A stretch of DNA of 64,000 nucleotides from Molanna angustata (Eukaryota > Arthropoda > Insecta > Trichoptera > Molannidae), in the NCBI GenBank assembly GCA_963576475.1, contig OY754974.1:6620974-6684973 (forward strand), given 5' to 3'. The position numbers and the translations under genes were made by a program. Position 1 is the first letter of the stretch. Every line of letters starts with the position of its first letter. Under the pieces are notes generated by a model, which saw nothing but the letters and a program-made list of their open reading frames with translations, made no database searches and was not told the origin of the DNA. Positions 32,079 through 44,292 of the stretch are shown piece by piece.

Positions 32079-32470
32079 ACTTTGTTATATTTTATGATTT
32101 CCACTCTGTTAACAAAAGTTTATATCCTAAGTTCGTTCTTGGTTGAATTATTTTTCCCATAGCACAATAATTTAAATAGGTATAATAATATAATAAGGAT
32201 AAACTTAATAATAAAAATGCAAAAAACGGTAATAATGAATACATGTAGAATCGTTAAAGATTTTTTAAACGTTAATGTTCGGGAATTAGTATGGTTGATA
32301 GGTAGTTTGGAGACCTCCTCAGAGCCTAATCCTTTGATATGTTAAGTATCTGAATGAGTGCATTATTCCCAATTGAAAGCTTGATGATACGTTTGTTGTT
32401 GAATCTATTTTGTTCTATACAATTTACGCATTGATCTGCTTATTCTTTTGAGGAAGTGTATAATGGTAAT
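32014..32470 (+). mobile_element. Dispersed repeat B, copy 1
   Basis: Shares an ordered set of blocks with 41345-41880 (+) and 56275-56500 (-): a GCCGAGTCACCT-like start, then GAGCCTA..C.TTTGATATGT, TAAGTAT.TG, TTATTCCC.ATTGAA, and GCATTGATCTGCTTA. It is likely a non-autonomous transposon; superfamily unknown. Confidence 0.6.
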
Positions 32471-33599
32471 AATAATAATTAAGTGTTATTATTTGTAGTG
32501 CTTAATTGTTATTAATATCATTAGTATGTAAATCGGCCAGCGCCGTATAAAAAAAATAATATGAAAATGTACATCAATTGAAAATAAAATTCAAAATGGT
32601 CAGCGCACTGGCCTTTACCGATTATCTATTTTACAAACATATTTTTTTTTTGTTGACCACAAGTGAATTATTTGATTCGATATGGTTTCGATGCAACCGA
32701 TTTTTTAGGAGAGATCACAAAAAATGGTCGCTTATATTATTTATATTCGTATCCAATAAATCATTCGTAGTTCAAAAGAAAAAAATACAAATATATCTAG
32801 TTCAAAAGAAAAATTACAAATATATCTAGTTTTGTTCAGGAAATATATTATGTATGCCAACTGCAAGAGCATGTTCTAGTATTTTTTCTTGCAAACTTCG
32901 AGAATCACTGGCCTGGACCGATCTCCTAAGGCAAGTAACTATTTCACGTATAATTATATATGTAGGTAAAAACTAGTACCAATTATACACAATTATACTG
33001 AAACATTTTGATGGACAATTAAGAAAATTCTAAGATTATCTTAATATCAATTAAATTCGCTTTTCTACAGAAGAAGACGCCGAACGTTTAATCTTTTTAT
33101 CTTACCTTCAAGCTAGTCTATAATTAAATATGTATTTTTGAACTTTAAATATTATTACTGTTATTGTATAAATTTGCGATTGAAGAATCTATCGTAATTG
33201 TCTAATTGTATCTGCTTTTTATTTCCTGCTACTATAGTTATAAACTTTTTTGTGAGAGTGGTTAACAATTTGATGTATGTGCTGGTCTCCTGGGTTCGAT
33301 TTTTAGCAGAGAACATGCAATATACAGAATTGACGTAAACTACGACTTAAAGCCTGGAGATTCGTATACCAAGTGAGGTGAGGTCAAATATAATTTTGAT
33401 AATAACACATTTATGTATCAGCAAACCTATTTTCGAAATTTCAATCCCTTTTTAACTACATACATGTACTAGGGCATTAGTATTGAGGACAGACATTGTT
33501 TCAACTTTCAATACGAACCATTTCAAAAACATTCACATTCATTGTTTAAGTTTTGCTGTCATAAAGTATAACATATTAACTAAGTCATGTTGTACTATA
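32471..33599. other. Intergenic DNA
   Basis: No supported gene. TAGTTCAAAAGAAAAA(A)TACAAATATATC is duplicated in tandem near 32768-32828. A weak tRNA box B (TGGGTTCGATTTTT) lies near 33291. Confidence 0.4.
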
Positions 33600-33810
33600 A
33601 TTAATGTTAACTAAGTGAGGATGTACATTACCATATAAGAGGAAGCACGAAATATGCCCATACGAAGCACGAAATATGTCTCTTGTCACCTAAAAAGGCA
33701 GTGGGTACATTCAGAATGAGTGGTAGATAAAGCTCATCGCTGAACTATGTGACATGTTATTTTGCTTCTTGAATTTGCTTACAGGACACCCGAAAACGAT
33801 GATGACAGAA
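33600..33810 (+). repeat. Dispersed repeat E, copy 2
   Basis: Same block order as 5030-5335. It has an internal tandem duplication of ACGAAGCACGAAATATG-type sequence (33645-33680). Confidence 0.55.
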
Positions 33811-34569
33811 AGTCTTCTTCTTTCAAAATATCATTCACATGGGTATGCCATTCTTTTTTGGGGATAGTCCCCATTTTTCATTACATACTTAACTATATTA
33901 TAACAATTGTTGATGTGCATCACAATCAGCAGAGGTTTAAAAAAAGGCAATGAAACATTCTCTTTCATTGTGTCCGATATTTTAGGTCAAAGGGGTCTCC
34001 TAATTAGACTGCTTTGAGATATGAATACCCAACTTCCTTCGAAATAAATGCCCCGTTGAAATCCTTCGTTTATTTGCACCATAAATAATTTCGTTTGAAG
34101 CAAGAGACGATAATAATTGGCGTTTGTTAATATTAGAAACGATTTCTATTTGAAGGAAGTAATGTTGGTTATAATTCATGAAGATCTGGTGCATTGGTTT
34201 TGACAGCCCAAGAGACCAGTTGTAAGTATTAATAAACATGAGAGTGCCGATGTTGGGTGAATAATGTATGTTGACTTCCTGGAAACGGATGAGCGATTAA
34301 AGATGCACGAACAAAAAGAATTATTGATTAGTCTAGGAATATGGTTATGTTTGAAGTATTTCAGGATGTGTTATAAATAAATTTAAATTTGCAATCTACG
34401 GATGTAGGAAATTCAAAAGTATCTGCAGATTTATTGAAAATAAGCCTCAGATTTATTAATTTTCACAGTATACTTGCAAACTTATACTTGTGTTTTGAGT
34501 GTTATTTCAAAATGACGTTTTTTATAATTTGATTTTGGAAACATAATATTTGTTATAATTTTGTTTGAG
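33811..34569. other. Intergenic DNA
   Basis: CTTCTTTCAAAATATCATTCACATG near 33815-33840 is shared with the LINE end at 62160-62190. No gene. Confidence 0.4.
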
Positions 34570-34745
34570 ACCGAGAACGACAGTCAGAGGTGTTGGAAGA
34601 CCGCCAATGAGATGGAGAGATGACATCAGCCGTCATACTGGTGTCAATTGGTTGCTCAGAGCACAAGATAGAGTGGCGTGGAAGGAGTTGGAGGAGGCCT
34701 TCGTCCAGGAGTGGACGGGATTAAGCTGAGAAGAAGAAGAAGAAG
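34570..34745 (+). pseudogene. RTE-like LINE RT C-terminus and 3' end
   Basis: Forward translation reads TTVRGVGRPPMRWRDDISRH, then TGVNWLLRAQDRVAWKELEE and AFVQEWTGLS, then a stop and a GAAGAA-repeat tail. This is a clean copy of the C-terminal GRPP..RW.DDI...AG..W...AQDR..W..L.EAFVQEW motif of RTE-type LINEs. It contains no stops and is the best preserved of the LINE tails, yet it lacks everything upstream, as is normal for 5'-truncated insertion. Confidence 0.75.
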
Positions 34746-35904
34746 AGAAAGATGAGTGATTCATGCATGATGGAAAAAAAATACTCTTTATGCTAATGTA
34801 AAATGATCAAATTGTAATCGATTTTGGGAAGACGTTTCCCGTCGAGTACAAACTATCTACGAAGTGTCATCTCAGGAAACGTGCTAATTATCACTATATT
34901 ATAAATATAAAAAAACAAGATACTCTTTTAAATGAATTATCTAACACATTGTATGTGTCATGATTCAGATTGATATTTGATTCTAAGCCAAGATCTCGGA
35001 TTTGATTTCCGATGGGGTCACATTTTTTATTGAGATTTTAGTCAGGAACTTTTGATCCGCTCAATTTACAGATCCCAAAATTTCAAAATATATAAACTAT
35101 TATTAGCCTACAAAAATTTTATACTCAGAATGGTGAATTTTTGTTTCAGTCAGGGGTTATCAAGTTTTGAATTTTTGGTTTATTTTTCCATATATCTCAG
35201 AAACCATAAAAGCTAGAACGCTGAAAATTGGTACAGACATAGACAAATGTCAAATCTCAAATTTATTTTTCTCAAAAAAATTCCAGGGTTTCTCAAACAT
35301 TTTTTATTAAGAAAAATATTTTTTTTATGATAAATTTATAAGTTTAACTGCATATTATATTTCCAATTTTTTTTTAAAAACATCGAAAAAAGCCGAAACA
35401 CCCCAAATAGATAATTTAATTTTCTATAAAAAATTTAAACATTGTATTAGCACATCTCGAATTTTTTTTAACAATTTTTATAAAAATTGAATTTAGTGAC
35501 GACATTGCTTCATATAAATTGTATGGCAGTCGCCTATACACAATATGTAAGAAGACTAAATAGTTTGATAGGTACTTAATCTCCAAACATACATACAGAA
35601 CCATCATGCTGTTTTCATATTCCGGGTAGGAAAAGAGGACTGACCTCCATACTGTCCTATCTTGACATTCATACCAACATGTGTTAAAATTTTCAATAAT
35701 TTGGATTTATGGGTTTATAGTTTGATTTTTATTCTTCAACTATACATACTATCTCTATCGACAGTTGGATCTCATGTGTTACATGCAACTAGTTATACCT
35801 TTCTCTTATACCACCTCGGAACAGAATCAATCTATTGAGGTGGTTGATACCACAAAAATGTTAGTATGTATTAATTATCTAACTTTTATTATTTTTTTTA
35901 CTGT
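34746..35904. other. Intergenic DNA
   Basis: No gene. A weak SINE fragment sits at 34970-35060. Confidence 0.4.
34970..35060 (+). repeat. SINE fragment, diverged
   Basis: GATTCTAAGCCAAGATCTCG, then GATTTGATTTCCGATGGGGTCACA looks like the anticodon to box B part of SINE-1 with substitutions. Confidence 0.4.
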
Positions 35905-36060
35905 TCACCTGTGAGACACCGGCTTGGGATAGTGCTTCCACTCTTTTCTAGTACTAATCATAGTTTTCGGGTGTCCCATAAGAGCCAGGTAATCGAAAAT
36001 ACAACAGGTAAAATAACATCTTACATAGGAATGAGGTTCACCACTAATTTTTAATTTTAC
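35905..36060 (-). repeat. Dispersed repeat E, copy 3
   Basis: Inverse of 5190-5330: TGTGAGACACCGGCTTGGGA, GTGCTTCCACTCTTTTCTA, GTTTTCGGGTGTCCCATAAG, then GAGGTTCACCACT. Confidence 0.6.
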
Positions 36061-36232
36061 CTTTTTAGGTTTGGGTATACACTCATGTGCAGACCTTCTT
36101 TTAATAAGGTTTAACACACCCGCAAAACTATCGCTGGTTACTTCTCGCTGTGATATATGCCGCAATAGTGTGTATGTGTATTTATTGTTTTTATTAATTT
36201 TTGTGTTAAAGGTCCTTTTAAAGAAATCATCT

Positions 36233-36520
36233 GTCGGCCTTAGTGGTTCAGTTGATTGGGTATCTGACTGCTGATCCAAAGATCCCGGGTGCGATTCCCG
36301 GTGGAGACACAGTTTTTAATTGTGTTTTCAGTCTGGATCTGTAAGTCTCCAGAATGTGGTCATTACAACTTGTTGTTGGGTGCGTGTTAAATTAATATTT
36401 GACATAGTACCTCTCCGTTGCCCGAGAATTAATATAAAATCAAATAAGCTCATAACAAAATGTGGCAACTTGTTATTGGGTGCGTGTTAAATAAATATTT
36501 TATTTGACAAAGTCCCTATT
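36233..36520 (+). repeat. tRNA-derived SINE-1, full-length copy
   Basis: Head: GTCGGCCTTAGTGGTTCAGT (box A-like), ending with GATCCCGGGTGCGATTCCCG (box B). Body: TCAGTCTGGATCTGTAAG, CTCCAGAATGTGG, ACTTGTTGTTGGGTGCGTGT, TTGACATAGT, GTTGCCCGAGAA. A second partial body copy (36457-36520) follows directly, so the tail is duplicated. Confidence 0.7.
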
Positions 36521-37308
36521 AGATGAGCGAGAGTCAGAAAAGACGTTTTTAATTGAAAGAATTAATATTTATATTCGTTATAAGTGTGAATTGATTTCTC
36601 TTATTTTTTCTCATAGTTTTTAGTATATACATAAGTACACAAATTAAAATGTATTATTAATACTGTGGAATTTTTTTATCGATTTAGTTTTTTAAAAAAT
36701 GGATCTGTATAAGAAATGTTATTATACTTCAAATTTCCCGATACGCATAAAAAATGGCGAACGAATTAAAATGTTCAAACCAAATAAATAGAGAAATACA
36801 AGAAATGTGCCATCGATAATTTGAATTATCGATAGCAATATATCATTTTCGTTACTATTATAATTATATTAGTATTAAATCTCTCTCTTTTGCCCGTGGA
36901 ATTTTCAAAATCGACACCCGATTTTCAATTAGTTGAACAAATAAGTAATTCCATTGAGAAAATTGTTCGCTTCGAGGATATAATTATCGACAGGGCTGCG
37001 AATAAATTTATCGGAAAATTCTCATATCAAAGACAAGACGTATTCATTACAATCGCAGATGGTACAATTTTCATATATATTAAAACCCTATTGATTTGTA
37101 TGGACCTACAAACCAATTCAAATGGTAGTTTATTGAATTAAAATAAAAGTATAAATTTATTTAATCTTGCTTGTATTAATTCGTAATGTGCAATTACGAT
37201 AATCATCTCTCGAACATAAGTTTTCAACTCTTTTTAACTCTAGTTATTTTGTCATATATTGTTTAAAGTAGAAATTTTATATACCTAAATAAAAAAAATA
37301 AATAAAGT
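36521..37308. other. Intergenic DNA with an unsupported open frame
   Basis: A frame at 36890-37141 lacks an ATG start and shows no domain, though its composition (ISNSIEKIVRFEDIIIDRAA) is somewhat protein-like. Left uncalled. Confidence 0.35.
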
Positions 37309-37605
37309 AATATTATAGGAGAACCAGGAACTTGAGGCACCTACAGGGCTAACGACCAGTCATCGGTTGGTTTGCGTGATCAATTTATGTGCTTGTATAA
37401 CGTTCACCAATTATGCCTTCTTATTGAGTTCCCTATCAATCCAAATTTTGAAAGTTTTACTTTAAACACTTCTAAGATGGCGATGCTGTCTTCTGCTTAT
37501 TTTCAAACGAATAGATTCTGACGATAGGTGCCTTGAGTACATTTTTCTCCAATAATATTCCATCTTCGTCTCAATTGAGATGTTAAAAATTTGTCATAAA
37601 ATTAC
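37309..37605 (+). mobile_element. MITE A, copy with both termini
   Basis: Left end AGGAGAACCAGGAACTTGAG, GCACCTAC and right end GGTGCCTTGAGTACATTTTT, CTCCAATAATATTCCATCTT are inverted relative to each other, giving terminal inverted repeats. The interior matches 42911-43205 and the inverse of 44575-44905. Confidence 0.65.
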
Positions 37606-37837
37606 TTTAATTTTAGAATATATTTGAAAAAATACTGATTCTGATTTATTTTAAGAAAAAAACATTATATCCAGCCTTCCATTTCATGTGACATAACAGA
37701 ATTTATAATTAATACAATAATTGTGTGTTATTTATTATAAAATAATTATTACAATAGAATTTTATTATATTTAAAATTAAATCCGATTACCTTATCCGAA
37801 TAAAAAATTAAGAATGTTCATTTTCCTATTATAATAT

Positions 37838-38018
37838 GGGAGCAAGTCAGGTCGATCGGCGGAATCAAAACCATCCGTGTTTACCCATATCATGGATATA
37901 AATATAATATGAAGTTTTATAATATTTTAAGATGTTATAAAACTCCACAAGATAATTATGCCCACGATATGGGTAAACATGGATGGTTTTGATTCCGCCG
38001 GTTGACCAGACTTACCCC
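37838..38018. mobile_element. MITE C, copy 1 (palindromic, about 181 bp)
   Basis: Arms of about 55 bp: GGCGGAATCAAAACCATCC, GTGTTTACCCATATC and its inverse with few mismatches. The ends are GGGAGCAAGTC and GACTTACCCC. A second copy lies at 54244-54423. No coding capacity. Confidence 0.75.
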
Positions 38019-38099
38019 TCAAAAGTGGCGTATCAACATATATAGGTACAAACGCTTTAAAACATTCATTCCATTGTATTCATTTAAAAAAAATGTACA

Positions 38100-38360
38100 T
38101 TGTTGATTATTTTTTTCGTGGAAACATCTTTCGACATACATACATACCTACATACCATCACGCCAAGTCCCTTATGGGGTAAGCAGAGAAAACCTAGGGC
38201 CATACTTGTTGTTGGAATCTATTTTTTGCACACATTGCTGGCTTCCTTTACATCCATGCATCGTCTCATACATGCTCGTCGATTGTTCAAACTTTTTATG
38301 TTTCCTTCTTATGCTTCTTGTTCAAAATCGAAACTGAGAGTTGTATTATAAATTTTACAT
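38100..38360 (-). repeat. LINE 3' end (repeat D), copy 1
   Basis: CCATCACGCCAAGTCCCTTA, TGGGGTAAGCAGAGAA, then TTTTTTGCACACATTGCTGG, CTTCCTTTACATCCATGCAT, CGTCTCATACATGCTC match 62025-62160. The minus strand is probably the LINE sense, as at 62025-62380. Confidence 0.6.
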
Positions 38361-39318
38361 GCAAAACCATAATTTTTTTTTTCGTTTTATACAGTTTCCG
38401 GCAAACAGGGGGCCAGTTTGCACATTAACCAATCAAGCAAAAATATCATAATTTGTTCACCCTACGTGACATTCTCTAATTATTTGCCTCTAGCAAATGA
38501 GTTTATATGATTATTTTATAAATAAAATTTTCTTTCGATTTTTTACTCTTCAAAAATGCATAGGTATGTATATATTGACATACATAATGCAAATTGACCA
38601 GTGATAACCCGATATCGTTCAACAAAGAGGTTGTAGCAAAACATCTTGAACATTTAGCCGAGAAGGGGGCGATTTTCACGTAAACCAACGAAGCAAAAAG
38701 ACACAAATTAGCACTCTGCGCAACCAAAAGCTCGTTCAAGATGTATGGCGAAAATTATCTAACACTTTGCAGCAATCTGAATCGATTTGAGACCAACCGA
38801 TAAAATCACATAATTGTAAGAAATAATTTTATGTATGTATAATTTTATCAACCCTGTTACATGCTCAGTTAGATCAGGGCTACGCCTCGCCTAATCGTCA
38901 ATTAACTTTCACTGCTGACGGTAACTGATAGTCGAGAATGCCTGTTGAAGGTCACTGAACATTTTATCTATCCAAAGGTATTGTGTGGTCAGACATTCAA
39001 CAGGCAATGGGCATTACACCATATGACTCCAGATAGATAATTACTATTTGCCAACTCAGAGTTCAATAGCCTGAAGCGACTCTTGTTATTTTTCCATAAT
39101 GCATTATCCGTCGGTCAGTCAAATTGTTATTGGCAGTTCGTAAAATAGGCTCTAATCTAAATTGTTTTTAATTTGATGGATATATTATGTACCTGTAAGC
39201 CTTTGGTGAATACCTTCATAAATTTTCAAGGATATCAATTCGTTACATGGTATCAGCTGACTCTACCACTTCAATAAACTTTACTTTTATAAAAGAAAAT
39301 AAATGTTTTGAAAAAATA
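38361..39318. other. Intergenic DNA
   Basis: Two related segments (38395-38440 and 38650-38700; AG.GGG(G)CGAT.TT..CACGTAAACCAA.GAAGCAAAAA) form a loose direct repeat. No gene. Confidence 0.4.
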
Positions 39319-39380
39319 ATATCTCAATAGAGACGAAGTTGGAATATTATAGTTAAACCGGGTAATCAAGGCACCTACTA
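39319..39380 (+). repeat. MITE A terminus only
   Basis: ATCTCAATAGAGACGAAGTT, GGAATATTAT, then AAGGCACCTAC: one terminal inverted repeat without a body. Confidence 0.5.
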
Positions 39381-39589
39381 TGACAGCTTTACTAAAATAA
39401 GAGCTTTTTTTCTTCTTCCGGGTTTCAATCCTATGCTTAGCAACATCTCTGCACATATCTCTGTTGTCCTTCAGCCTCTTTATCTCTTGGTTGAACTTAA
39501 TATCAAAATGCACAAAAAAGAGATATTTTTTGTATGTTTCCCAAAATTTGAAGAAACCAGTTTATTTCTTTGTTTCGCTCTCATAGCTT

Positions 39590-39880
39590 GCCTTACCTCG
39601 CATTATCTTTGAGGTAGGTACCTACGCGGTCGAACGCTTTTTCTAGGTCTATGAATAATCAGTATTGGTTTTCTATATTCAGTCTATGCTTCTCCATTAC
39701 GATTCTAGCCACTTGTTTTACACCTGAGGTTGATTTAGAAAGAGTGAATCTAAAGTGATTTGGTGTTATGATTTCAAGATGCTGTAGTCGCCTGTAAATG
39801 ATTCTTTCCCAGATTTTCATAGTATGAGATGGAAGTTTGATGCCTCTGTAGATTCTTTATCAAATACATACCTAATTCAT
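39590..39880 (-). pseudogene. RTE-like reverse transcriptase core fragment
   Basis: Minus strand reads YRGIKLPSHTMKIWERIIYR, then RLQHLEIITPNHFRFTLSKS, then FIDLEKAFDRV. 'NYRGI.L..HTMKIWERI' and 'FIDLEKA(F/Y)DRVPR' are diagnostic of RTE/BovB-clade RTs, the latter holding the first catalytic Asp. A stop separates the two blocks. It is a different part of the protein from the tail fragments elsewhere, so a longer insertion has been deleted down to the core. Confidence 0.7.
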
Positions 39881-41344
39881 TTTCATTCTACATAATATGA
39901 ACACAAAACTAGCAGAGTTTACGAGTGATATTTATTACAAGAGGCGAAAAAATATTTCTCATAATACAGCAATAAGGATTTAATCAACCATTCTTAATGT
40001 GAACACGCTGGTTTACGGGGAGATAAATGCATGTATCGTTATTCCTTTTATAAGAAAATTAGCACCCACATACCTGTATCTGGTGACAAAGACCCCCCCC
40101 CCTCCGGCGATGGTATAAATGAATGTATTTATGTAAATTTGTTACTGATTGCTGGTCACTGATTGGTTGATTCGGAGAAGGAGAGAAGAGTCAAATCACC
40201 CTCAAAAAGAGATTATTTCTTACGCCCTCATACATCCTTTATTACACATATCCTCACATCGTTATCTTATATATGTTGACAAACCCTCAACCATTCAAAT
40301 AAACTTATAATTTTGTAATTTTTTATTTTTTAAACTTTAATACCTTGAATTTTATTGTAAATTTATGTAAGCAAAATGTATTGCGTATTTATTGTTTGTA
40401 GTTTCACCTCACAACAGGCTTCGCTTAGTGAGGTAATGAATTTCATTGTAATATTTAAGTTATATTGTATTAATTAATTTATTTATTACAAATCCATTAC
40501 AATATGGCATATATCAGTAAATATTAGCAAAACATAATAAAAAATTTATATTATATATAATCAAATAATCGGAAAAGCAATCGGGCGTCCCTGGAAACGG
40601 CAGAATGCCGGCCAACCCTTCCACCACCGGAGATGGTGTTCCGGACACGGAAAGTAAGTAAGTAATCAAATTAAAAAACAACATGTTAAGAGTAATATTG
40701 GCATCGCATGTATGCCTCAACTTCACCAACCCAAATATGATAATTAATATGATGTATTATGGAAATAAATAAAAAAATACGTTTAAAGTAGGTACCTACT
40801 CAATGTATAAATGGAATTCAATGGAACATCAAATTCATTTTGCGAAAATATCGGATCACTTTTTGTTAATAATAGGATAAGAAACAACATTTTGTTTCTA
40901 ATAGTTTAAAGCATCGCTTGTCACGAGTTGCTCTAAGGGTGCCGGTAATAATTAAAAACACTGCACTGAGTAATAGTTAAGTAAGCTTAGTTTAAAAAAA
41001 TATTTTACTTCGGGTACCAATCGTTCAACACATCATAATGACATGTCATCATTATTCTTTCTCTAAAACTAGTAGGGCTGGATCCAGTAAGGTTAAAATT
41101 CTGCATATGCGCCAGGTGCAATCAAAAATCTGGGACGCCAAAAAATAACAAAAACTAATTCAAATGTTTTTGTGGTAACAAAATGGGAATCCATATAAAA
41201 ATGAATAAATAAAATATAACACAGTATTTTTTCCACCCGCCCACTCACATGTTTGACAACATTTTAAAACCACTGTAACTCCGCCCACACATTTGGCAAC
41301 ATTGTAAATATTTAAACTAGTGTTGGATTAGATTTGTAAATTTT
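39881..41344. other. Intergenic DNA
   Basis: No gene. CACCTCACAACAGGCTTCGC, TTAGTGAGGT near 40406-40436 resembles 2492-2518 and is likely a LINE/SINE end. A C-run occurs near 40091. Confidence 0.4.
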
Positions 41345-41880
41345 AGATTTATTCAGACCTTAATAATGACGTGACACCTTAACGAAAATTTTCCGTCGTA
41401 ATAAATTTAATTGGTTTAAAAATAATATGTTCTATTTTAGATCTTTAAAAATACAGATCTTTAAAGTAAAAATGATCTAATTTTTTTAGATTAAAAAATA
41501 AAATATACTTATTGATCGTTTATAATACTTGTAGAATAACTTAATATTTTTTAAATATGAATACAATGAAACATTAATAATACGGTTGATAGATAGTGTT
41601 AAGACCCCCTGAGAGCCTAGACGTTTGATATGTTAAGTATTTGTGTGGGTGATTTATTCCCGATTGAAGCTTAATCAATATGTTTGTTGCATTTTATTTC
41701 GATATATAAAATAATTCAGGTTCAACTTACAATTTGTGTGTATGGTTGCTTTGATATGATTGATATTATGTTAATGTGTATTGTGTGTATTAACCATGTC
41801 TATATTATAATTGGTATACCCACAGACAGACTGTGCCTTATGCATTGATCTGCTTACTTCTTTGAGGCAGTGCTTAAATC
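41345..41880 (+). mobile_element. Dispersed repeat B, copy 2
   Basis: Blocks in the same order as 32014-32470. Compared with that copy there is an insertion of roughly 110 bp before the GCATTGATCTGCTTA block (41830). Confidence 0.55.
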
Positions 41881-41899
41881 TGTTTTCCATATGGACTTT

Positions 41900-42240
41900 G
41901 TTGTGTTCGTTCGTTTCCGTATCAAGATCATCTATATGCACCCTCTCCAATAACTTGCAGCCGTCACAACCCTGTCATTTGCAGCCAAGAGGTACTCCTA
42001 ATAACAAGGCTTCCTCATGAGTTGGCACACCAGCTGGGGTCCTTCCCCACATCCGCACGTCGCATTCTTCTCACCTTCAAGCAGTTCCCATCCCTGCATG
42101 TTCACCTTGCATCTACTCACGCCCGTTCTGAGTGAACTCGGTTGGTAGAGACTCGCTTGGTTTCGACCATTCGTTCTCCCAAATCTATTCCCGCTACAGC
42201 TCAATTCTTCTTTCATGCAGTTGTGCTTTTTTATTCTTAT
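41900..42240 (-). pseudogene. LINE RT C-terminal zinc-finger tail
   Basis: Minus translation reads TGVSRCKVNMQGWELLEGEK, then CGCGEGPQLVCQLM. Lepidopteran LINE RTs end with '(SLNR.)RTG..RCK.N...W..LEGE....C.CGE.PQT..HL...C'. The final His and Cys are replaced or shifted here and the frame ends early, so the finger is broken. A following segment in another frame still has the VT.ANYW-type ending. Confidence 0.65.
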
Positions 42241-42910
42241 TAAAACACATAGCTGATAATCTTGATTAGATAATTGACGTGATACAATGAATTGTATCAT
42301 TTATTATTTTTATCTGTTAGTGTTTAATAAAATAAATAAGTTTAGTGCGCCGGGCGCCACATGTGCGTAGATTCGGTCCTGAGTACGAGTTTGAATATAA
42401 TGAAGATAGATATGCTCTATGTCGCTCAGTTACTCAATGGACGATAGATAATTGTTTTCTTCGGAAACAAATTGAAAATCGTACGATCATTTGTCATGAT
42501 ATAGAATGTACCTATATACCTCGAAACTTACGTATTTGGTGAAAACTTTGGCATCCGAAGCAAACCCGACCACAAAGCTATTGAAAGTTGGACCAATGTC
42601 CAAGACATTTGTGAATTTCTCTACAATAAATGACTTTAATGTACATACGTGTAGGTACATAAGTACATACGTGGTTTTTATTTTCAACCATAAAACAAAA
42701 TTTACATATTTGTCTACCGAATCATGGACGATCAATTTGATGAGTCAAACGTTCTACTTCGACATTTATTTCAATCCAAAATTATGTTTCTTAGATCTTT
42801 TCAGAGTAAGATATATTTGGCAAGACTCTGAATCACGCCAATACCGTAAAATCTTGATCTTGATACTGCATCATCAAACTCACATCTTTTATTTTTGTCA
42901 TTTTTTTTAC
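42241..42910. other. Intergenic DNA
   Basis: Frames at 42345-42542 and 42506-43003 show no recognisable domain. Confidence 0.4.
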
Positions 42911-43205
42911 ATCTCAATAGAGACGAAGATGGAATATTATGGAAGAACCAGGAACTCAAGGCACCTACAGGGCTTACGACCTGTCATCGGCTGGTTTACG
43001 TGATCACTTTACGCACTTGTGTATCTAACGTTCACCAATTATGCCTTCTTGTTGAGTTCCCTTATCAGTGCAATTTTGAAAGTTCTATATAATTTTGGTA
43101 ATGAGAAACAAATAGTTTTAAAATAAGACTTTTTACTATCGCCATCTATGATGTAATGAAGAAACCTATTTGTAACGCCATCTTCTGAGAAATAAGTTTT
43201 TTTGT
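42911..43205 (+). mobile_element. MITE A copy
   Basis: Starts ATCTCAATAGAGACGAAGAT, GGAATATTATGGAAGAACCA; interior GTTCACCAATTATGCCTTCT, GTTGAGTTCCC. The closing terminus is diverged. Confidence 0.6.
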
Positions 43206-43369
43206 AAACAATTAAAGCAACAGTCCTTAGGTATACATTTCATTTATTATTTGAGAAAGCAGACAAGAATGACAATATTTGCTAACACCTTATCACATAT
43301 TTTTTTTTGTTTTATTGATATTTATTTTAATTGTGTTTAGAGCTGCCTTGTTCCGACCCCTCAACGACC

Positions 43370-43530
43370 CTCAATCTTCCCCTTCATGACGAGCTAAAGG
43401 ATGGTATACTTTTCTCCTCTCAGAATATAGCCGAAGTAAAACACTTTACGGAGCTTATCATTGTTGAATAATTCTCCGTTGGTGTTGGCTCTCCATATGT
43501 AGTACTTCAGTGTTACTGACCATGTCAAAT
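43370..43530 (-). pseudogene. LINE RT tail remnant
   Basis: Minus strand reads WRANTNGELFNNDKLRKVFY, then FGYILRGEKYTIL, then MKGKIEG. The family pattern is 'RVNT...EL...VK.RK..YFGHILRG..Y.LL.L...GK.EGRR.RG'. A stop after IL breaks it. Same LINE type as 15905-16160. Confidence 0.65.
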
Positions 43531-44292
43531 GAAATGCACTCGAATTATAAAATAATTACCTAATTGAATTAAAAAAACACGTTAATTTTTACATATAATA
43601 CAACACATATTTCTAACAAACACATAGGTTGCAAAATACACAAACAAACAAACGTTTATGGAAAGCACACAACGGTTCATAGGTATAAAAAAATCACGTC
43701 AAATTGATAATCCCATCCGTTTTTTTAGGCCTTTATGAAATAGTGTCGAGCTGCAGAGTCAAGGAATAAACAAAATTATTCAAAGATTAAATAAGTGGGT
43801 ACCTTCCATCATCTTCTTCAAACCCATCAGACACGCCATCAATTTTTGTCTCATATGTGTAGTTGACATAAAAAAGCTATCGTTTTTTGTCATGGTAGGT
43901 ATAGACATTTATAAAATGTCAATGATCTAATGCGATTATGATATTAACCAAGGGATTAGTTTATAAACTTAGATTTGTGTAATTATTCAAAAGAGTTCCA
44001 ACGTATGTTACAAAAGGGAGATTTGTGAGTATTTATTTCCTTTGACTCCAGCTTAACTTGACTGATTAAATATTTTAATGTCATAGGAATATATCTAAAA
44101 TAATCACAGTGCTATTATCATACTATCAAGATGAGTTTTTAATGAACCTAAATCGTATTACAAATATTAAAATTTCGATCAATTTTTACCTACAATTTAA
44201 GTCATAATTAGGATGAATAATCATTAATAAAGTATATTTTGATTAATTATCCTGATTACTATGGTTTTTAGATATTTTTAATAATATAGTAT
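43531..44292. other. Intergenic DNA
   Basis: No supported feature. Confidence 0.4.

Noticed and set aside
36890..37141. 83-codon frame that might be a small host gene
   Set aside because: No ATG start, no domain, no splice support.
39271..39513. 80-codon minus frame with KRLKDNRDMCRDVAKHR
   Set aside because: Could be part of the adjacent LINE fragment, but no recognised motif; left uncalled.
40514..40729. Minus frame near a GC-richer patch (GGCAGAATGCCGGCC)
   Set aside because: Looks like a retroposon scrap but no motif could be matched.
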